A DNA stretch of 64,000 nt from Phoenix dactylifera (GCF_009389715.1 NC_052395.1:25821670-25885669); one strand, 5' to 3'. Shown: positions 21,807 through 35,844, counted from the first letter of the stretch. The notes: generated by a model from the letters alone, not told the origin. Made by a program: numbers and translations.

Positions 21807-23152
21807 TAACCCTTCTCTTTTTATATTTTTTTAAACCCACTTATAACTCCCAACTACTGAGGGTTATGTACAGATTGGAGAGCATAAACCAAGTGGCCAA
21901 TGTTAGGATTTTTTTTTCTTCTTAATTTAATCCCTAAAATACCTTCGATTATCTTTTTTTTTTGGAAGATTTTGTGTTCGCATCATTCTTGATCTTAATC
22001 TTTGATGATAGTAATCATCTTTAACTTTAGTGCTCCAAATAATCTTTTTTTCTTCGGGATTACCTGATTCACCTTACGGACCACACGCTGTGAAGAATGA
22101 TAGCTTGATAAATTCCTTGCGGCTCGACAAGCTTGGGAGAATGTCTTCCAAGAAAGCCTCCAAGCTACATTTGAAGGAATTTATCATGGAAGCTGCATGG
22201 AATCTGGGGTGCTTGACCCTTATTACTTAAAAGAAAATGGTGTTGACCTTCATATTCAAACGGCTCACCTTGAATTAAAGATCACTTCTTGTTTCTAATT
22301 TAATTACTTATTACTTATTGCCACCTTGGAAAATGTCAAGCACCAGTGCAAGTTCTTCTCAAGGCGGTATCTTCGAACAGCAATTCATGACCGCTAAATT
22401 CTGGAATCCAACCACCCCGCCGCCGCCGCCGCGTGTGTTTCTGTGAATCCCAGAAGTAGTAGTAGATGATCCAAGCTTGCAATTTCCCAGGACTTTTGGA
22501 TTATGACTAGAAAGGGAGAGTTGGTATGTTGTGATGGTCCAATGACACCAAGGACAGATTGTTCCTTGAGTCTTCTTCTAAGCGTGTTGATGTCTAGATT
22601 GGACCCTCTAGTCTTAGTTCTTTTCTTGAAACCCTTGCCTTCGCACATTTGTTCAATCTTCAAAGTAAACCATTTGATCATATGAAACTCTGAGATCATT
22701 CAGGAATCCCGGATGCTGTTATTTTCTTGGAATCAATGGTTGACCAGTAGGGCTGGCATTGGAGGGAAACTTTGGGGCTTGGTTTAAATGCCAGGGGAAC
22801 TGCTACTATAACCTCATAAACCTGCATTAGTTCCCAGCTCCTCTTTAAGCTCTGAAGCATATGATGAAGAGCTATATCCATCTTTCCTTCATCCTTTTGT
22901 CACTAGGCCATGGACTAGAATGGGGGGCCTTCGCTTATGGCAGCACTTCTAACTCATTAACCACTGTTGATGTAGGCATCATTTTGGATATGGGCTCATG
23001 GCTTGGGAACATTAGTCGGAGCTGCATCTCAATGGCAATAGATGACTTCTATGCGGCACACCCCAATTATAGCACAAGATTGGTCCCCAACTTCAGGAAT
23101 TCAAGGGACGACGTTGTATCTGCTGCATCCGCCGGTGAGCCTCTCTTTCACA

Positions 23153-24217
23153 TAGGGGTGCAAATAGGTCGAGTAGGATCGGATCAAGAGCGGCGTCGAC
23201 CCGACCCAAAAATTTGGGGTCCGAATCAAATCCGGATCATACATATGGCAATGAGTTACAAATTTTAATTCATACTTTTCATTTAATCATAAGTCCATGC
23301 ATTAACAAGAAAAAAAGGCCGGAACCTTGCCAAATATTCTGTAGTATAGCTCCTAAAATGTTTTGTTTTAAAATTATTAGACTTTCACATTAGGCTTGCA
23401 CCAAATTTATCTAGACTCCCTATTCTAGCACGTTCAGCTAGAATGCTGTCTGGTTTATATAATTTTAAGATTTTTTTTTTTGGAAAAATGTTGAGGAGTC
23501 CATGAAATAGGTTTCCAGAAATTATGTGCCTCAATACCGACTAAAGTCCTCCGAACTCATGATTATATCAGGAGCTACATGCATCACCTCCATCTTCCAT
23601 ATTTTTTCAATAAGGAGCTTGGAAAGTAACACAATGGTGTATCTTGAGGATCACTTAAAATAAACCTTATTGAAAATAAACCTCCGTTTGCATATTATAA
23701 GGCTTTACTAAGAAAAAAGGTAATTAACATACCAAAATCAACATCACCATCAAGCCATCTAAACATCAACTTTACCAATAAGGCCTTCTAAATCACTATT
23801 CCCTAAGCTTGACTGAGTTTCCTATGCCTTAATAATAGCATCTCATTGAATCAAATACCTCTTTGTTAAACAAAGTTGGAAGCCCAAATTATTTTCTCTT
23901 CTCACCTCTAAGCGCCAATAGGCTTAAGTGCTTAACACCCCCCCCCCCACCCGTGCCGGCGCCGCCACTGTGGGTTAAGAGGTATTCTAGGTTCGGGTAA
24001 TAGGTCGGAAGACCCAAATTAGACCTAGTTAACAATCAGGTCAGGTTGGGTTTGATTGGATCAAAATTCAATAAACTTAGATCCGACACGAAATATGGAA
24101 TGGATTTAAATTTGAAACCCGACTTGGCCCTACGGGTCCTTAAATCAGGTCTGGATCCGGTCTACATGGATCGGTTTGGGTCGGGTCATGGGCCAACCCA
24201 ACCCATTTGCAGCCTTA
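23153..24217. mobile_element. hAT-like non-autonomous transposon in GLR intron 1
   Basis: The element is 1065 bp. It begins TAGGGGTGCAAATAGG and ends CCCATTTGCAGCCTTA, which are imperfect inverted ends, and it is flanked by a perfect 8-bp duplication CTTTCACA (23145-23152, 24218-24225). An 8-bp TSD with a TAGGGGTGCA-type end is typical of hAT elements. Subterminal GGTCGGGTT-like words face each other at both ends. No transposase ORF is seen, and a C-run with GC-rich sequence sits near 23939. It starts 18 bp after the exon 1 donor site. Confidence 0.85.
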
Positions 24218-24225
24218 CTTTCACA

Positions 24226-24975
24226 TGATGGCAAAAAGTCTCTTCCTTGGCATTTAAATTAGATTACAAGGTAGTTGAAAGTGCAAGGTGATAGTGCCAA
24301 TAGGTGATCTCACAAAATATATTGCATGACTTTAGTGCTAAGTAACTCAACATTGCACCCCAATCTCAGTCCAGTAAAAGCCCAACTTATTGGGCCTTGC
24401 TGAAGACATTTTTGGGCTTGTTGAAACCACTATCTACTATGAAAATTATCTAAAGATAGGGCTAAATCTGCAAGAATGTGTAGATGAAAATTCTTAGCAT
24501 AATCTACAAATTGTAAGAACTATACCCATATTTTTTTTTGTGGCGGCAAAGCTAGCACTTGGCGTATTGTGTGGAAATTGTGGTAGATGAGCTCACCATG
24601 GTTAGTTTTGATCCAATCTAGGAGAAGAAAGAATTTCCTCAACCCGCTCAACTTGAATCTCTCAAAAAAAATTTAGAAGAAGATGAAAAATTATGAAAGT
24701 AAGGCTTAAGTCCTCTTTTCTTTCATTGATCTAAAATCGAGGTACACAACCTCTATTTATAATGGCGAGGTCTGCCCTTGCATAATTCGGGTTGGATTCC
24801 TCTTCTAGTTCTAATAGGATTATATTCCCAAAATAGATATAATTGGTAGAAATAAACTCGAAAAAGCTAAAATTCTTCGGAAAATAAATCTCGACTTCTA
24901 CATCAACTCTACCTTCTATCGCTCTGCCTAATTCTTCTCGAATGGGAAAATATGTCTGGTCAAAATCTGACCCGA
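24226..24975. other. Non-GLR sequence replacing the GLR amino-terminal domain region
   Basis: This stretch sits where the large GLR exon should encode most of the ANF-type domain, but no frame shows similarity. It is AT-rich with a TATTTATAATGG patch near 24753 and looks like transposon-derived or deletion-filled DNA. No terminal repeats or TSD could be fixed. Confidence 0.45.
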
Positions 24976-27366
24976 AAAGAAAACTTTGGATTCCTCTACC
25001 ATTGATGCTATGCAAGGTGTACTGAGCATCAACCCATACGTGCAGAAGTCTAAGAAGCTCGACGATTTCGAATCGAGATGGAAGAAGAGATTCCACCAGG
25101 AGAACCCTGGTGCTAGAGCAGGAGATCCAGGTGTGTTTGGGGTTATGGGCATATGATACTGTGTGGGCTCTAGCGATGGCTGCAGAGAGTGTTGGGGTGG
25201 CAGGCTCTATCTATCAAGAGCCTAACATGGCTCACTCCACGACCGGCTTGCTGCGACTTGGATTCTCATCGACCGGCCCCAAACTTCTCGATTTGATATC
25301 GAACACTAAGTTTGGGAGGTTTCATCTGCGAAATGGGCAACTCGAATCCACAGGATTTGAGATGGTTAATGTGATTGGGAATAGGCGGAAAAGGATTGGG
25401 TTCTGGACTTCAGCCCATGGAATCTCTAAGAGCATGGATTTTAAGGCGAGTCTTGGTGGCATTGTGTGGCCTGGGGACACGCTGGCTGTGCCCGTGGGTT
25501 TGGATTGGCAGACAAGCGGGAAGAAGCTAAGGATTGGCATTCCAGTGAAATCCGGAGGCTTCAGGGAGTTCGTCAATTCGGAGTGGAATCCCCTCACCAA
25601 AAGAAATGGAAGTGGGTTCTGCATCGATGTGTTCGATATGGTGATGGCCTCACTGCCTTATGTCGTGCCTTACGAGTACATTCCCTATGAGGATGCTGAT
25701 GGAAAGATGGAAGGGAAGTTACGATGATCTCGTCTACGAGGTCTACCTTAAGGTCAGTTCGATCTTCTTTTTATCTGAATCATGGTCTGTCGTTTCGGTA
25801 CCGGATTTCGTACGATTGCCACATTAGCACAGTGCCGGTACCATATGACATGAATTTTTTTTAACAAAGCTATGCTTCATCCTAGCTTATTTGACGGTCT
25901 AATTCATAATGTTTTATCATAATGGCATTCCATTTGATTCAACGCGACAAAAGAAGGAACAGAATTTTGATGCTGTGGTGGGCGATGTGACGATCACACC
26001 AAACCGGTCCTTGTACGTGGATTTTACGGTACCTTACACCGACCTGGGGATGTCCATGGTGGTGCCGGTCAGGGATGACCGAAAGAGTGCATGGATCTTC
26101 TTGAAGCCGCTGACAGCAAGCCTTTGGCTGGCAAGTGGAGCATTCTTCGTCTTCACAGGGTTCGTTGTCTGGACTTTGGAACATGGCATCAACGAAGTGT
26201 TCAAGGGGCCTCTGCTCAATCAAGTTGGCAGAGTCCTCTACTTCTCCTTTTCAACACTGGCTTTCGCGAACAGTTTAGTAACTTCTCCTCCACCTTGTAA
26301 ATTTTTCTATGCTTAAGATAGGCCATTAAAGACGATAGTCATATGTAAAATAATGGTTTCAGGGGAGAAGCTGCTTGGTAACTTCACCAGAGTTGTGGTC
26401 ATCATTTGGGTGTTTGCGGTGTTCATTTTGACATCGAGCTACTCTGCAAGCTTAGCCTCAATGCTTACCATGCAGCAGCTTACTCCTGCTGTCACCGACG
26501 TAAATGAGATAATAAGGAATGGGGGTTACATTGGCTACATGGGGCGCTTCTCCATGCAAGGCCAATGGAAGATTGACAAGTCCAAACTCAGGGCCTACAA
26601 TTCTGCTGAGGAGCATGATGAGGCCTTTTCTAAAGGAAGTTCTGAAGGTGGTGTTTCTGCCATTATTGAAGAGATCCCTTACGTCAAAGTCTTCCTCTCC
26701 AAATATTGTCACAAATACACTATGGTCGGACCGGTTTACAGAACTGATGGCTTTGGTTTTGTAAGACTTCTTAAGACTCGCTCTCCCTCTGTATTCATGG
26801 ATGCGAACACCAAAATTATAGAGCTCTAACTTCATCTTTCTTTCTGTTCATTTGTACAGGCCTTCCCTAAAGGATCACCCTTCGTCCCCGATATATCGAG
26901 GGCAATATTAAAGATGATCGATGACATCGAACAGAAGCTTTACAGGAACAGGATTGTCTGTTCTAATGATAGCAGCACGGCCACCTCAGAAACCCTTTCA
27001 CTCGATGACTTCCGGGGTCTTTTCCTCATTACCGGAATTCCTTCCACAACAGCTTTAGCAATCTCTGTGGTTTGCTTCCTTTACGATCGTTGGCATGTTC
27101 GCGGTGCAAGAACTGATGAAACTTCGATATCAAGAAGGCTCGTCAACATTTCCAAGTTGTTCGATCTTTGCTCGTCTTTTGCGATCAAGAAGAATGAACG
27201 AAGTGTTGCAAGCTTGGCTGATCCTGAACAACAAAGCCCATCAAGCCTTTCTAACCGCGTGTGCGGAAACTCTAGTCAAGCGGAAGGAACGACTGAGAGG
27301 GACATTACTCTTCATATCCAAGGTCTACCAGCACCTACCGAAATTGTGGATGAAACCAGACAATGA

Positions 27367-30300
27367 TGCCATTGTCCTTTCTAAGAGGGATATTGATAAA
27401 ACTGCTTGCTGGTTATATTTTTCTTTTTTTTTTGGTCTTTCAAAACACAAACTTCTTTGTTCTTATCCATCCAAAGAAAAAAACAAACAAAAAAAAAAAG
27501 CCGTTTCATGCTTGGAATTTTTACCATTGGATGCCTGAGTGGTCCCTGCTACCGTCGCTGCCTTTGACCAATTGACCAGAACATTCGTAAAACTCTTTTA
27601 TAAATACATGATTTCTATCTTTGTTTCTTTTCTGAAAAAGTTCTTCCTATTTGTCTCCCCTCTATTTTTTTTTCTTTCTTTTTTCTGAAAAATACCACCA
27701 TATATTCATCCTTGAGGCACGGCACGACCAAAAGCAATTCAATCAAATTTTTGTACTTGAGAGCATATCTCTATAGAGGTGTTGTTATAGTTGAATTCTT
27801 AAAGATAAACGCGTTCGGAATCGTTGCGCCAAGTTATTGATTCTCGGGAACACAAAATCTACCTTTAACGACAACGTAGTCTCTCTATCTCTATAGCTAA
27901 ATTTTTCTTTCTCAGTTTATTATTATTTATTTATTTATTCTTGATTATTTGTGGTGTTACAAGAATTTGCATCCATAGTTTAAATTTCTAAAAAAAACTT
28001 TGTATTGGAAGTTTGGAAGAAGTTCCGCTGGAAACATCACTGTAGTTATGTGAATTCCTTCCCTCCGTTCCCGGTAGAGCCGAACCCAGTCGTTTCTAGT
28101 TTTCCTTGCATGGGCAATAAAACAGTGCTAAACTCTAGCTGTTTTTTCATGGGTAAAAACCTTCAATACCTATAATTTCCTAACTCGGGCCTTCAAACCA
28201 GAGGTCTCCAGATGAGGTCTTCAGGTCCGTCATTAGTTACTGCTGAGGCATTGATCAGACACGTTTTGCAGTTCCTTATTGAAAGACTCCAATCTATGCA
28301 ATTAACTAGAATTAGCATTCATTTGCTAAAAAAGGGACAATGCCGACACACACCTGACACACACCTATAGGAGAAATTATTTCCTACATTGCATGCGCTA
28401 TATGGTCATACACACCACCAATCACAACTGCTCGTTCCTACAGCAGTATACTAAAATGCACGTTTGAAGAACAGAAACGAGTAGCTGTAATTGATAGTAT
28501 GCACAAACCCATGCCATTTACACCGAATTTTGCCGGAGAGGCAACAAAGAATGGCCTTGTCAAGTTCAGGGGTCTGAACGCCATGAGATTACTCTGTAAC
28601 AGAAGATTTGTCCGGCTTCAACTTTTGACAAGGTTCTTCTCCAGCTTTCAATCTAAGCCAACCAGACATGAAACAACATTGTTTTATACCAACACAATCT
28701 TGAACTTGAACTGGAGTTAATTCGGCTGCACTGCACCGCAGGGAAGAAAGAAGGATCACAAAGACACTGGATCTTGCAATTCCTAATCTTTTTGGAATTC
28801 GTCATTCAAATATATCATCATATGTCGTGCTGGGAGAGGAGAAGGAGGAGGAGGTCGTTGGTCCTTTAAAGGAACAGGCAACCCAAGAGTTTTCCGCAGC
28901 GGTGGAGGTTTCGCTCTTCCCGTTTCTTAAAAAAGAAGAAAAAAAGAAAAAGAACAAGAGTTCTTCACTGTTCAGCAAAACGAGTTAAAACATAGAGGGG
29001 AGGAGGGAGAAAAACAAGCAAGCAACAAAAAGAAGGTTAGTTAATAAAAGTATCTATACTTTATGTGCATCCTAAAGCGAGCCCGGATTTGAGGGCATTT
29101 ACCTGCTGCATCACGGACAGGCCTTGAACAAGTCCTGGAGACAGCGTGTGGATTGTGTGAACAAGCATCACGGATGATCAGCTTACTATCCATGGATATT
29201 TCCAACGCAAATTTGATGAACATTTTCCATGATATAGCTACATACGTCTCAAGAGAATAACTGAAACAAATAACCCTAAAGCAAGACTGTAGATAACCCA
29301 AAATAGCCATCGCGTAGACACCTAATCCTCATCGACGGTTATCAGCTATGAATCATATACATCACTTGATAGCCACACAATTCATCAAATATTCAAGTCC
29401 ATACCACGGTTGAAAGTCCTCAAAAGACCAAAAACTGCATATATGGAACATATATCCAAAAAAATATCTTCATTTTTTTTTTCTGTTGTTCTTGTCAAGA
29501 GATGACAAACTACATGGCACATTCCACCTTGTCTCACACTTTCTGAGATTCTCACCTTTCACCGGCCAACCATGGAAGTATCTTCAATGTTTCCACTTAG
29601 AAGTGGAGATAAATTTTGGGTCTAAATCGGCACACTATCCTTGTTGTTCCAGGACATGTCATCATAACAAAGCTTCACATCAACATAGAATTTGGCATGT
29701 GTGCAAGAATAACCTTAATTCTTTACAATGTCAGCCTCAAGTTACAGACGAAGCCCAAAATATTGGACAGATTTCAGGACCACCTTCAGGCGCATGACAA
29801 ATACGACCGCAGTTCCCGGACACGTGAATCCAAAGCCATGATTCACAGTTTAGCTAAATCATTTTTGACCGTGCAAGCAGGACAGCTTATTTGGCACACT
29901 AGTTTTGCATGGCAGGTCATGTGGAAGCAATGAAACAAAGTAACTGCATATAGATAAGCTACCTCTCTGCTTGTTAACGTGGAGGATTCCAACAATTTCA
30001 AAGCGAACCTTAATTCTGCATGCATTTATCTTACGATTTGATGTAATGATATGCAGTTCATCGAAGCCTCGCAATGCCCTTAAGCAAGATTTGGCACCAA
30101 AACATGCTAATGAAAAAGAGCACTGGATGTATTCATGCACAGAGAAACAATGATTCCCATCACATTTTAAACAACTTAAAAAGATACAGAAATGAGTCAT
30201 TCTAATTTTGCATTCATTTTATCGACAAAATTATTTCTTGCAACTTCTGAGAGAGAACAATAGGGGCTGGGTCTTCAATCGCCTAGAAAAAGCAGCCTAA

Positions 30301-31468
30301 TATCACCATGAATGTCAAAAATTCCCTTAAAATGAATTTAAAAGCTATTCAACACACATAAAACCATTAATTTCTGCCAGACTCTGCAGAAGCATCATTT
30401 CATTCTAAAGAAACCTTCAGAAGTACTGTTGGGCTTAGGATCCTGAAAAAGGCTATGACTAAGCATTTCTACAACCAATTGCCACATTTTCTCACACCAG
30501 TTTACAAGACCAGACAGCCAGATTAGATAGTAACTTATCTCCATGACGCTTAGGTTTGAAACCATGATTTGTACTACATCAGACCGCTATGTCCAAGTGC
30601 TAACGGTGTTGAACAAAAGTATGGTTCAGGTCATCAGGCTTGATAATATGGTATTGTTAAGGACAAGTACAAGCCTGCAGCAAAAGAAGATCTTCAAAAT
30701 ATATTACGTGCTTGCAAAAACCAATCCGTATTGAGGAATCAGAACGCAGAAAAGCACATCTTCACCATTAGCTCGCACAGCAGAGTTAGCTGATGTTTTG
30801 TGCAGGCAAGCTTCAGAAGCCATGCTAGGGAACCGAAAGTGCCAAAACATTTGGGGTACATATATGTGCCAAAACAAAGAAGGGTCCAGGATATCAAGCT
30901 TGATTCAACAAATTTTAACATAGCCTGCAGAACACAAGAAATATCTACTAAAACATATGACATCATATAAGTACTGATCAGAAATTCATGCTGCAAAAAT
31001 GTATGTCTTCACCAATAAGCCAATTCCAGCAAGTCTTGAAGGCACTGGATCGAGTTGGCAGGTTCAAATCATGCACAATGTTTGTAATGCATGGTACTCT
31101 TTAAGGAAGAGGTTCCCAGACTCAAAAGGTACAGTAACTTTCATTTCTAACTGTTGCTAAACCCTGAAAGAGGATTTCACATGAGCTATCATCTGACAGA
31201 AACAAGTACCCTCATTATGTACATATAATACACTTTTTTTAAACAGATAAGTAAAACAACAAAAATTATTTAAAATCTGTCAAAATTAGCCTATACCAAC
31301 CAAGCAAAGATAGACCTAATACAGCATCAAGAGTCTGGTTTAGAACAATACTTGCCGTATACTTGTAACCAATGTCATATGGCTGAAAGGAATATTGGTA
31401 TGAAATAGAGCTGACAAAACAGCCATCTCCCTCTCTCTCCAAGTATAATAAAATCCAAGATAGAAGAT
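27367..31468. other. Intergenic and probable 3' UTR of the SR gene
   Basis: No supportable coding region is seen. The few hundred bases below 31469 should be the 3' UTR of the minus-strand SR gene, but no clear polyadenylation site could be chosen. A purine-rich patch at 28830-29040 and many short ORFs on both strands show no recognisable motif. Confidence 0.45.
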
Positions 31469-34315
31469 TTAGCGAGCATATGTCTTTGATTTCTCCACCA
31501 GAACAATTCTACCATTCCACTCTGTCTGATCAAGAGCACGTATTGCAGCATCAGCATCCTCATCCCTTTCCAAGGATAAAAAACCAAAGCCACGAGAATC
31601 ACCTGACCTATATGCAGAAGGGAAATATTTAAGCAACAGACGTACAAAACCAGTCCAAGCCTTGAACATTACCAAAAATGAAGAGTGCTAAAACAAGCAT
31701 TAAAAACCAATTTAAGATTTCAGACAACTTACGGCCTCAATGAAAGAGGGGCAAAAGTCCAAAGCTTGATTTGAAGATCTAGATTCTCAAGAATGGAAAT
31801 ACCAACTGCTAAGAACACCTACTTTGATACCACCAAATGATATATATGCCTTAGTTGGGCATGCAGAGAAAAGGAAACATTTTTTAATTTTCATTTTTTC
31901 AAAAAAAAAAATTTGGAGAAAGAAGTCATGACAAACATTGAAGACCTAGAGTAGATTCAGAGTCTTCAATTAAAGTTTCAGATTTTACTATGATAAATAG
32001 TTTTAGTGGTCCAGAGATGAGCTTTAATAACCTCTGATATTTAATTGTATATTGCTATAATTTTCCCTAAGTAACAAGCAGTCCTATTTTGGTTATGACT
32101 GAATGAAGTTATAGGTTCATTATGAGTATGATTTCTTTAGTGAGAGGTTGACCTGAGGAAGTGCTAGATTGCTTAACAAAAAGCATCAACCTTGACCCAA
32201 GTATTTCAAATTGGCACATCCTAGGTTTATTATGAGAATGATTTAGAGTGGTTTTCAGTCTATACAATAGAAGTTTTGCAGAGCTCCAAATGCATTTTTT
32301 TGTGAATATTATCAGAAATTCAACTTATTATTATCTCGTCTTCCTTCCACTTAGTCTTCTCTTTCATCTTTCCTTCCACCCTTTCTTTACTCACTCTTCA
32401 GGCCTCATACCTCTCATACTACATCACGTGCTAAGTATGTGCATAGAAACAAAGATGAACCATAAATGTGAACCTACTCCCAAAATCCACCTCTTATAGC
32501 CAAATTGGGTAGATGTGGTATAATAAGATTTTAGAAGCATGTGGACTAAATAAGGAATAGACAACCATTTTACATGCTCCATAAAGACAAAATGATTTTT
32601 TTTTTAAAAAACCACATGTAAAATGGGTGGGCCTACAATGACTTTGACGCTGGTGCAAACCTTTGTTACAGAGATGGTTATGAATAGCTAGAACTAATTT
32701 AAAAAATACAAAGTTACCTTTTATCCCGAACTATGCGAACATCTGTTACACGTCCAAACCTCGAGAATTTCTTCTCTAAATCTCTCTCAGTAGTAACATA
32801 ACTGAAACCTGCAACAAATAAATTCCTTCCAGGCCTGCCGATTCCAGTGCTGCGGTTTGCAGGTGGTGACCAAGGCCTCCTTGGAGAACGACGATGAGAA
32901 TGGTAACTTGGCGGCGGAGATCTGCGCCTCGGAGAATGCCTTCTCCTAGCACATCACAACCAAGAGGTTTTGACAAACTAAAGGAAATAGATAAACAATA
33001 ATTAACCAATTAATGATTATTGGTTTAAAAGCTAAAAGCCTTGGATGTTCAAGCAGGTGGATCACATGATCAGAAGCAGTAGAGATATTTAAAAAAAAAA
33101 AAAATACCTTGGTGATCTTCGATAACGATCCCTTGCGTAGGGAGACCTTGATCGAGATCTACCACGGTTGTCTCTTCTGGATCCAGAAGAATCCCTCCTC
33201 CTCACAGGTGATCGACATTCAGACCTCTCTCTCCTTCGCGGGGAATCTCGCCTTCGAGGTGATGCTGACAAGCGTTTTCTTGGAGAATCATCTCTGTGAT
33301 GAGAATCTCGATGTGTTGTCCTTCCTAAAGGAGATTTCCGTCTTACAGATGGAGATAATCGATCATGGGAAGAAGCTCTCTTCCGATCCACAGCATGCTT
33401 TTCAGGAGAAGGTGATCGTCTCCTTTTAGATCGGATTGGAGGAGCTGATTTCTTCTCATTATTTTCTGGAGGGAGGAGCTCTTGACTTGCAGATGGTTGG
33501 TTGTTAGGAGACCTTTCCATAGGATCAGACATATTTCTTTCTGGTGATGGTGTACCATTTCGCACTTTTCTAGGAGAATGCAGATCAGTGCACTCCCTTA
33601 CCATCCCACTGTTATTGGAAGCTACTGTCTCCAAAGGGTAGTCGTTATCCTTCATTTCAATAACATGACTAAAGTTCTCATGATCCATTTCCTCATTGCC
33701 AAGCTCAGCCTTTTCAGATTGAGAATTCCCTGATATGTTTCCAACATTTCCATTCTCTGTTGCTGCCAAAGTTGGTGACTTAGCACTTTGATAGCCATAG
33801 GTTCCATTATCCACTACTTCATAAGGATTATCATTGTTATCAGCTGATAAGACAGGCTTATGAAAGCATGCATCTGAATTTCTAGATTCCAACATATTTG
33901 ATGATCCACTAGCACTTTTATCAAGCTGTTCACCAGAAAGACCAACATAGTCAGCCCCTTGCATTTTATCATGGTTTTCATATTCCTTGATTGTGGACTT
34001 CAATCCATCATCTGTATAGTCTGCAATCCTCTTGATATCTTCATGTTGCATATCTAACTCAATTGGTAAGCAAGATTCTTCAGCTTTCTCTGAGGGTGAT
34101 AGAGAAGCTGGATTACCAGGTAACAATGGTGATCCAGCACGCTCCTGATTTGTGTAACCTTGCATATTAACATCCAATGCTTCAGCTTCACCTTGAAAAG
34201 TTTTTCCATCCTTGTCGTCCTTGTTATCAAGTAAGTTAAGGCATGGCTCTCCAACATATGGAGCCCCTTCTTTGCTGGTCTCTTCCAGACTCTTGTCAGG
34301 AGTACCGAAATCCAT
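31469..34315 (-). CDS. SR-type RNA-binding protein (N-terminal RS region, C-terminal RRM)
   Basis: Predicted as complement(join(31469..31607, 32718..32945, 33108..34315)), 524 aa. Introns are GT..AG and phases match (1208+228+139 nt). The start ATG at 34315 follows a TTATAAG acceptor by one base; the open frame further upstream is intron. Residues 1 to about 290 are acidic and Ser/Asn-rich without known domain. About 300-440 is an RS region rich in RRRDSP and RSRSRSP. An RRM spans about 444-518 with RNP2 LFVAGFSY and RNP1 RGFGFLSL, and the protein ends soon after (KTYAR). Such proteins bind pre-mRNA and recruit spliceosome components in nuclear speckles. The RRM resembles the transformer-2/SR45a/SC35 type, but the long acidic N-terminus differs from those, so the subfamily is left open. 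Confidence 0.88.
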
Positions 34316-35844
34316 CCTTATAAAAGATATCAGACACAAAAAAAAAAGATAAAGGAATTATATGCTAACTAATCAAAAGAGTACGATATATAACTAAATT
34401 CTATCTGCCTTAGACTCTCTGCAGTCTACATTTAAGAAAACAATAATAACTCATACTTCTTATTCGATTGTATTATATGGAAGCAACTATCAAAAGCATA
34501 GCAAGCCATTACAAAATGTAAAAATTTTTAAAATCCAATGAGATAAATTTGCATAATAATGTAAAATTAAAAAAAAAAACATAAAAGAAAGAAAGAAAGC
34601 CCTGCTAACTCCCCCCCCCTCCCATTAATCAATAATAGAACTTCTACCAACAGCCAAATCTTACATAAAGGAGATTTCTTTCTTTCTTCCCTTCCTCCTG
34701 CCCCAAATCCCAATTTCTACCACTCATTCTTCTCCAAACCCTAAAATAAAGTAAAATAGCCAATACATTTTGTTTTTAACAAAGCCCGGAGTCTAAATTC
34801 TAAAAAATTACTGCCCCATCTGTCCGCATGTAATTAAACACATTGGTAGCAACCGACATTTCGAAATTAAGTAGCTAATAACTCATAAAACCATTGTAAA
34901 TACTGCCACCTCAAAGATCTATTATCTATACAAAGCATGATCTAAGACCCCCTTTCTTCAAAACAAAAGGCTCATTATGTATGCAATGCATTCACCGTAG
35001 TCCTTACCACTACCCCAATTGGGAACGAATAGATTTTCAACAAAAGAAAAAAAAAACAAGAAAAACTAGAATATAATCTCTTAATGACACTTGCAACTTA
35101 GCATCCTACAAAAACCGCCTTAAAGGATAATCCCTCCAGTTAATACCTCTAAAATTACAGGTAATAAAATGGGGAAAGTGAAAAAAAAATCGCAACACCA
35201 CCCACTTTCTTCATGATCACAAAAGAAGAGGATGATCATATGGATACATGATCACAACTTTACCCCAAAAATTAAACTTTTTAAGCAAAACACTCCAATG
35301 TAACCCTCATCTAATCAGTGAAAGCACTCATATTTCAATTCCGCTGCGATAAAGAAAACCACAACAACTACAAAACCTAATCCCTCTTCCATCTGAATAC
35401 AAATTCCATCAAATCCAATCAACACAGCCTAAATGCAATGCCAATGAAAATTCAAATCTGACAGAAAACTCAAATCCCGAATCCACAAAACCCACTCAAA
35501 AAGCAACCATAATAAAATCAGAGCCACGATCCTATCGGTTCCCAATTTCGAATTAACTGGAAACGAAACCATCACATGAACCCATATCGAAACCTTAATC
35601 GTCATCAGAACACAAAATACTAAAAAAAGAAACTGTATCTCATACCATTCAAATTCTTTCATTGATACCGAACACCAGAAATATTTTCTAAATAGATTAT
35701 AGAGTTTCACATATTCAAATCGAGATTTCCAAAACCGAAAACGAATCGGAGAAATATAGTGAAAAAACTGGTCTAGAGACATGAAATATTCATCATAAAT
35801 AGGAAATTGCGACGAGATTCGATCTAATATGGAACAAAGAATAC

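Larger units (their letters stand above)
22861..27366 (+). pseudogene. Glutamate receptor-like (GLR) channel gene, broken
   Basis: Exon 1 (22861-23134) has a signal peptide and the start of the ANF-type amino-terminal domain (VGIILDMGSWLG). The normal continuation of that domain is absent. Coding similarity resumes at about 24980 (DAMQGVLSINPYV) and runs to 25752, with SGKKLRIGIPVK, CIDVFD and YEYIPYED of the ligand-binding lobe. Exon 3 (25963-26272) has the rest of that lobe and M1. Exon 4 (26363-26760) has the pore-following helix with the SYSASL equivalent of SYTANL. Exon 5 (26860-27366) has the last helix (about nt 27030-27090) and the tail. Phases of exons 3-5 fit. One frameshift lies near 25110 and an extra A near 25713-25720 causes another. 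An intact GLR is a plasma-membrane, amino-acid-gated cation channel. Missing domain plus two frameshifts argue for a pseudogene; assembly error could explain the single-base shifts but not the lost domain. Confidence 0.8.

Noticed and set aside
22030..22230. 66-codon ORF before the GLR gene
   Set aside because: No similarity recognised and no splice connection to the GLR start exon.
31040..31080. Possible tRNA T-loop (GGTTCAAATC)
   Set aside because: The surrounding sequence does not form acceptor or anticodon stems; no tRNA gene was found in the window.
31375..31647. 90-codon minus-strand ORF overlapping the last SR exon
   Set aside because: It is a shadow frame; the RRM frame 31469-31607 matches splice phases and RNP1.
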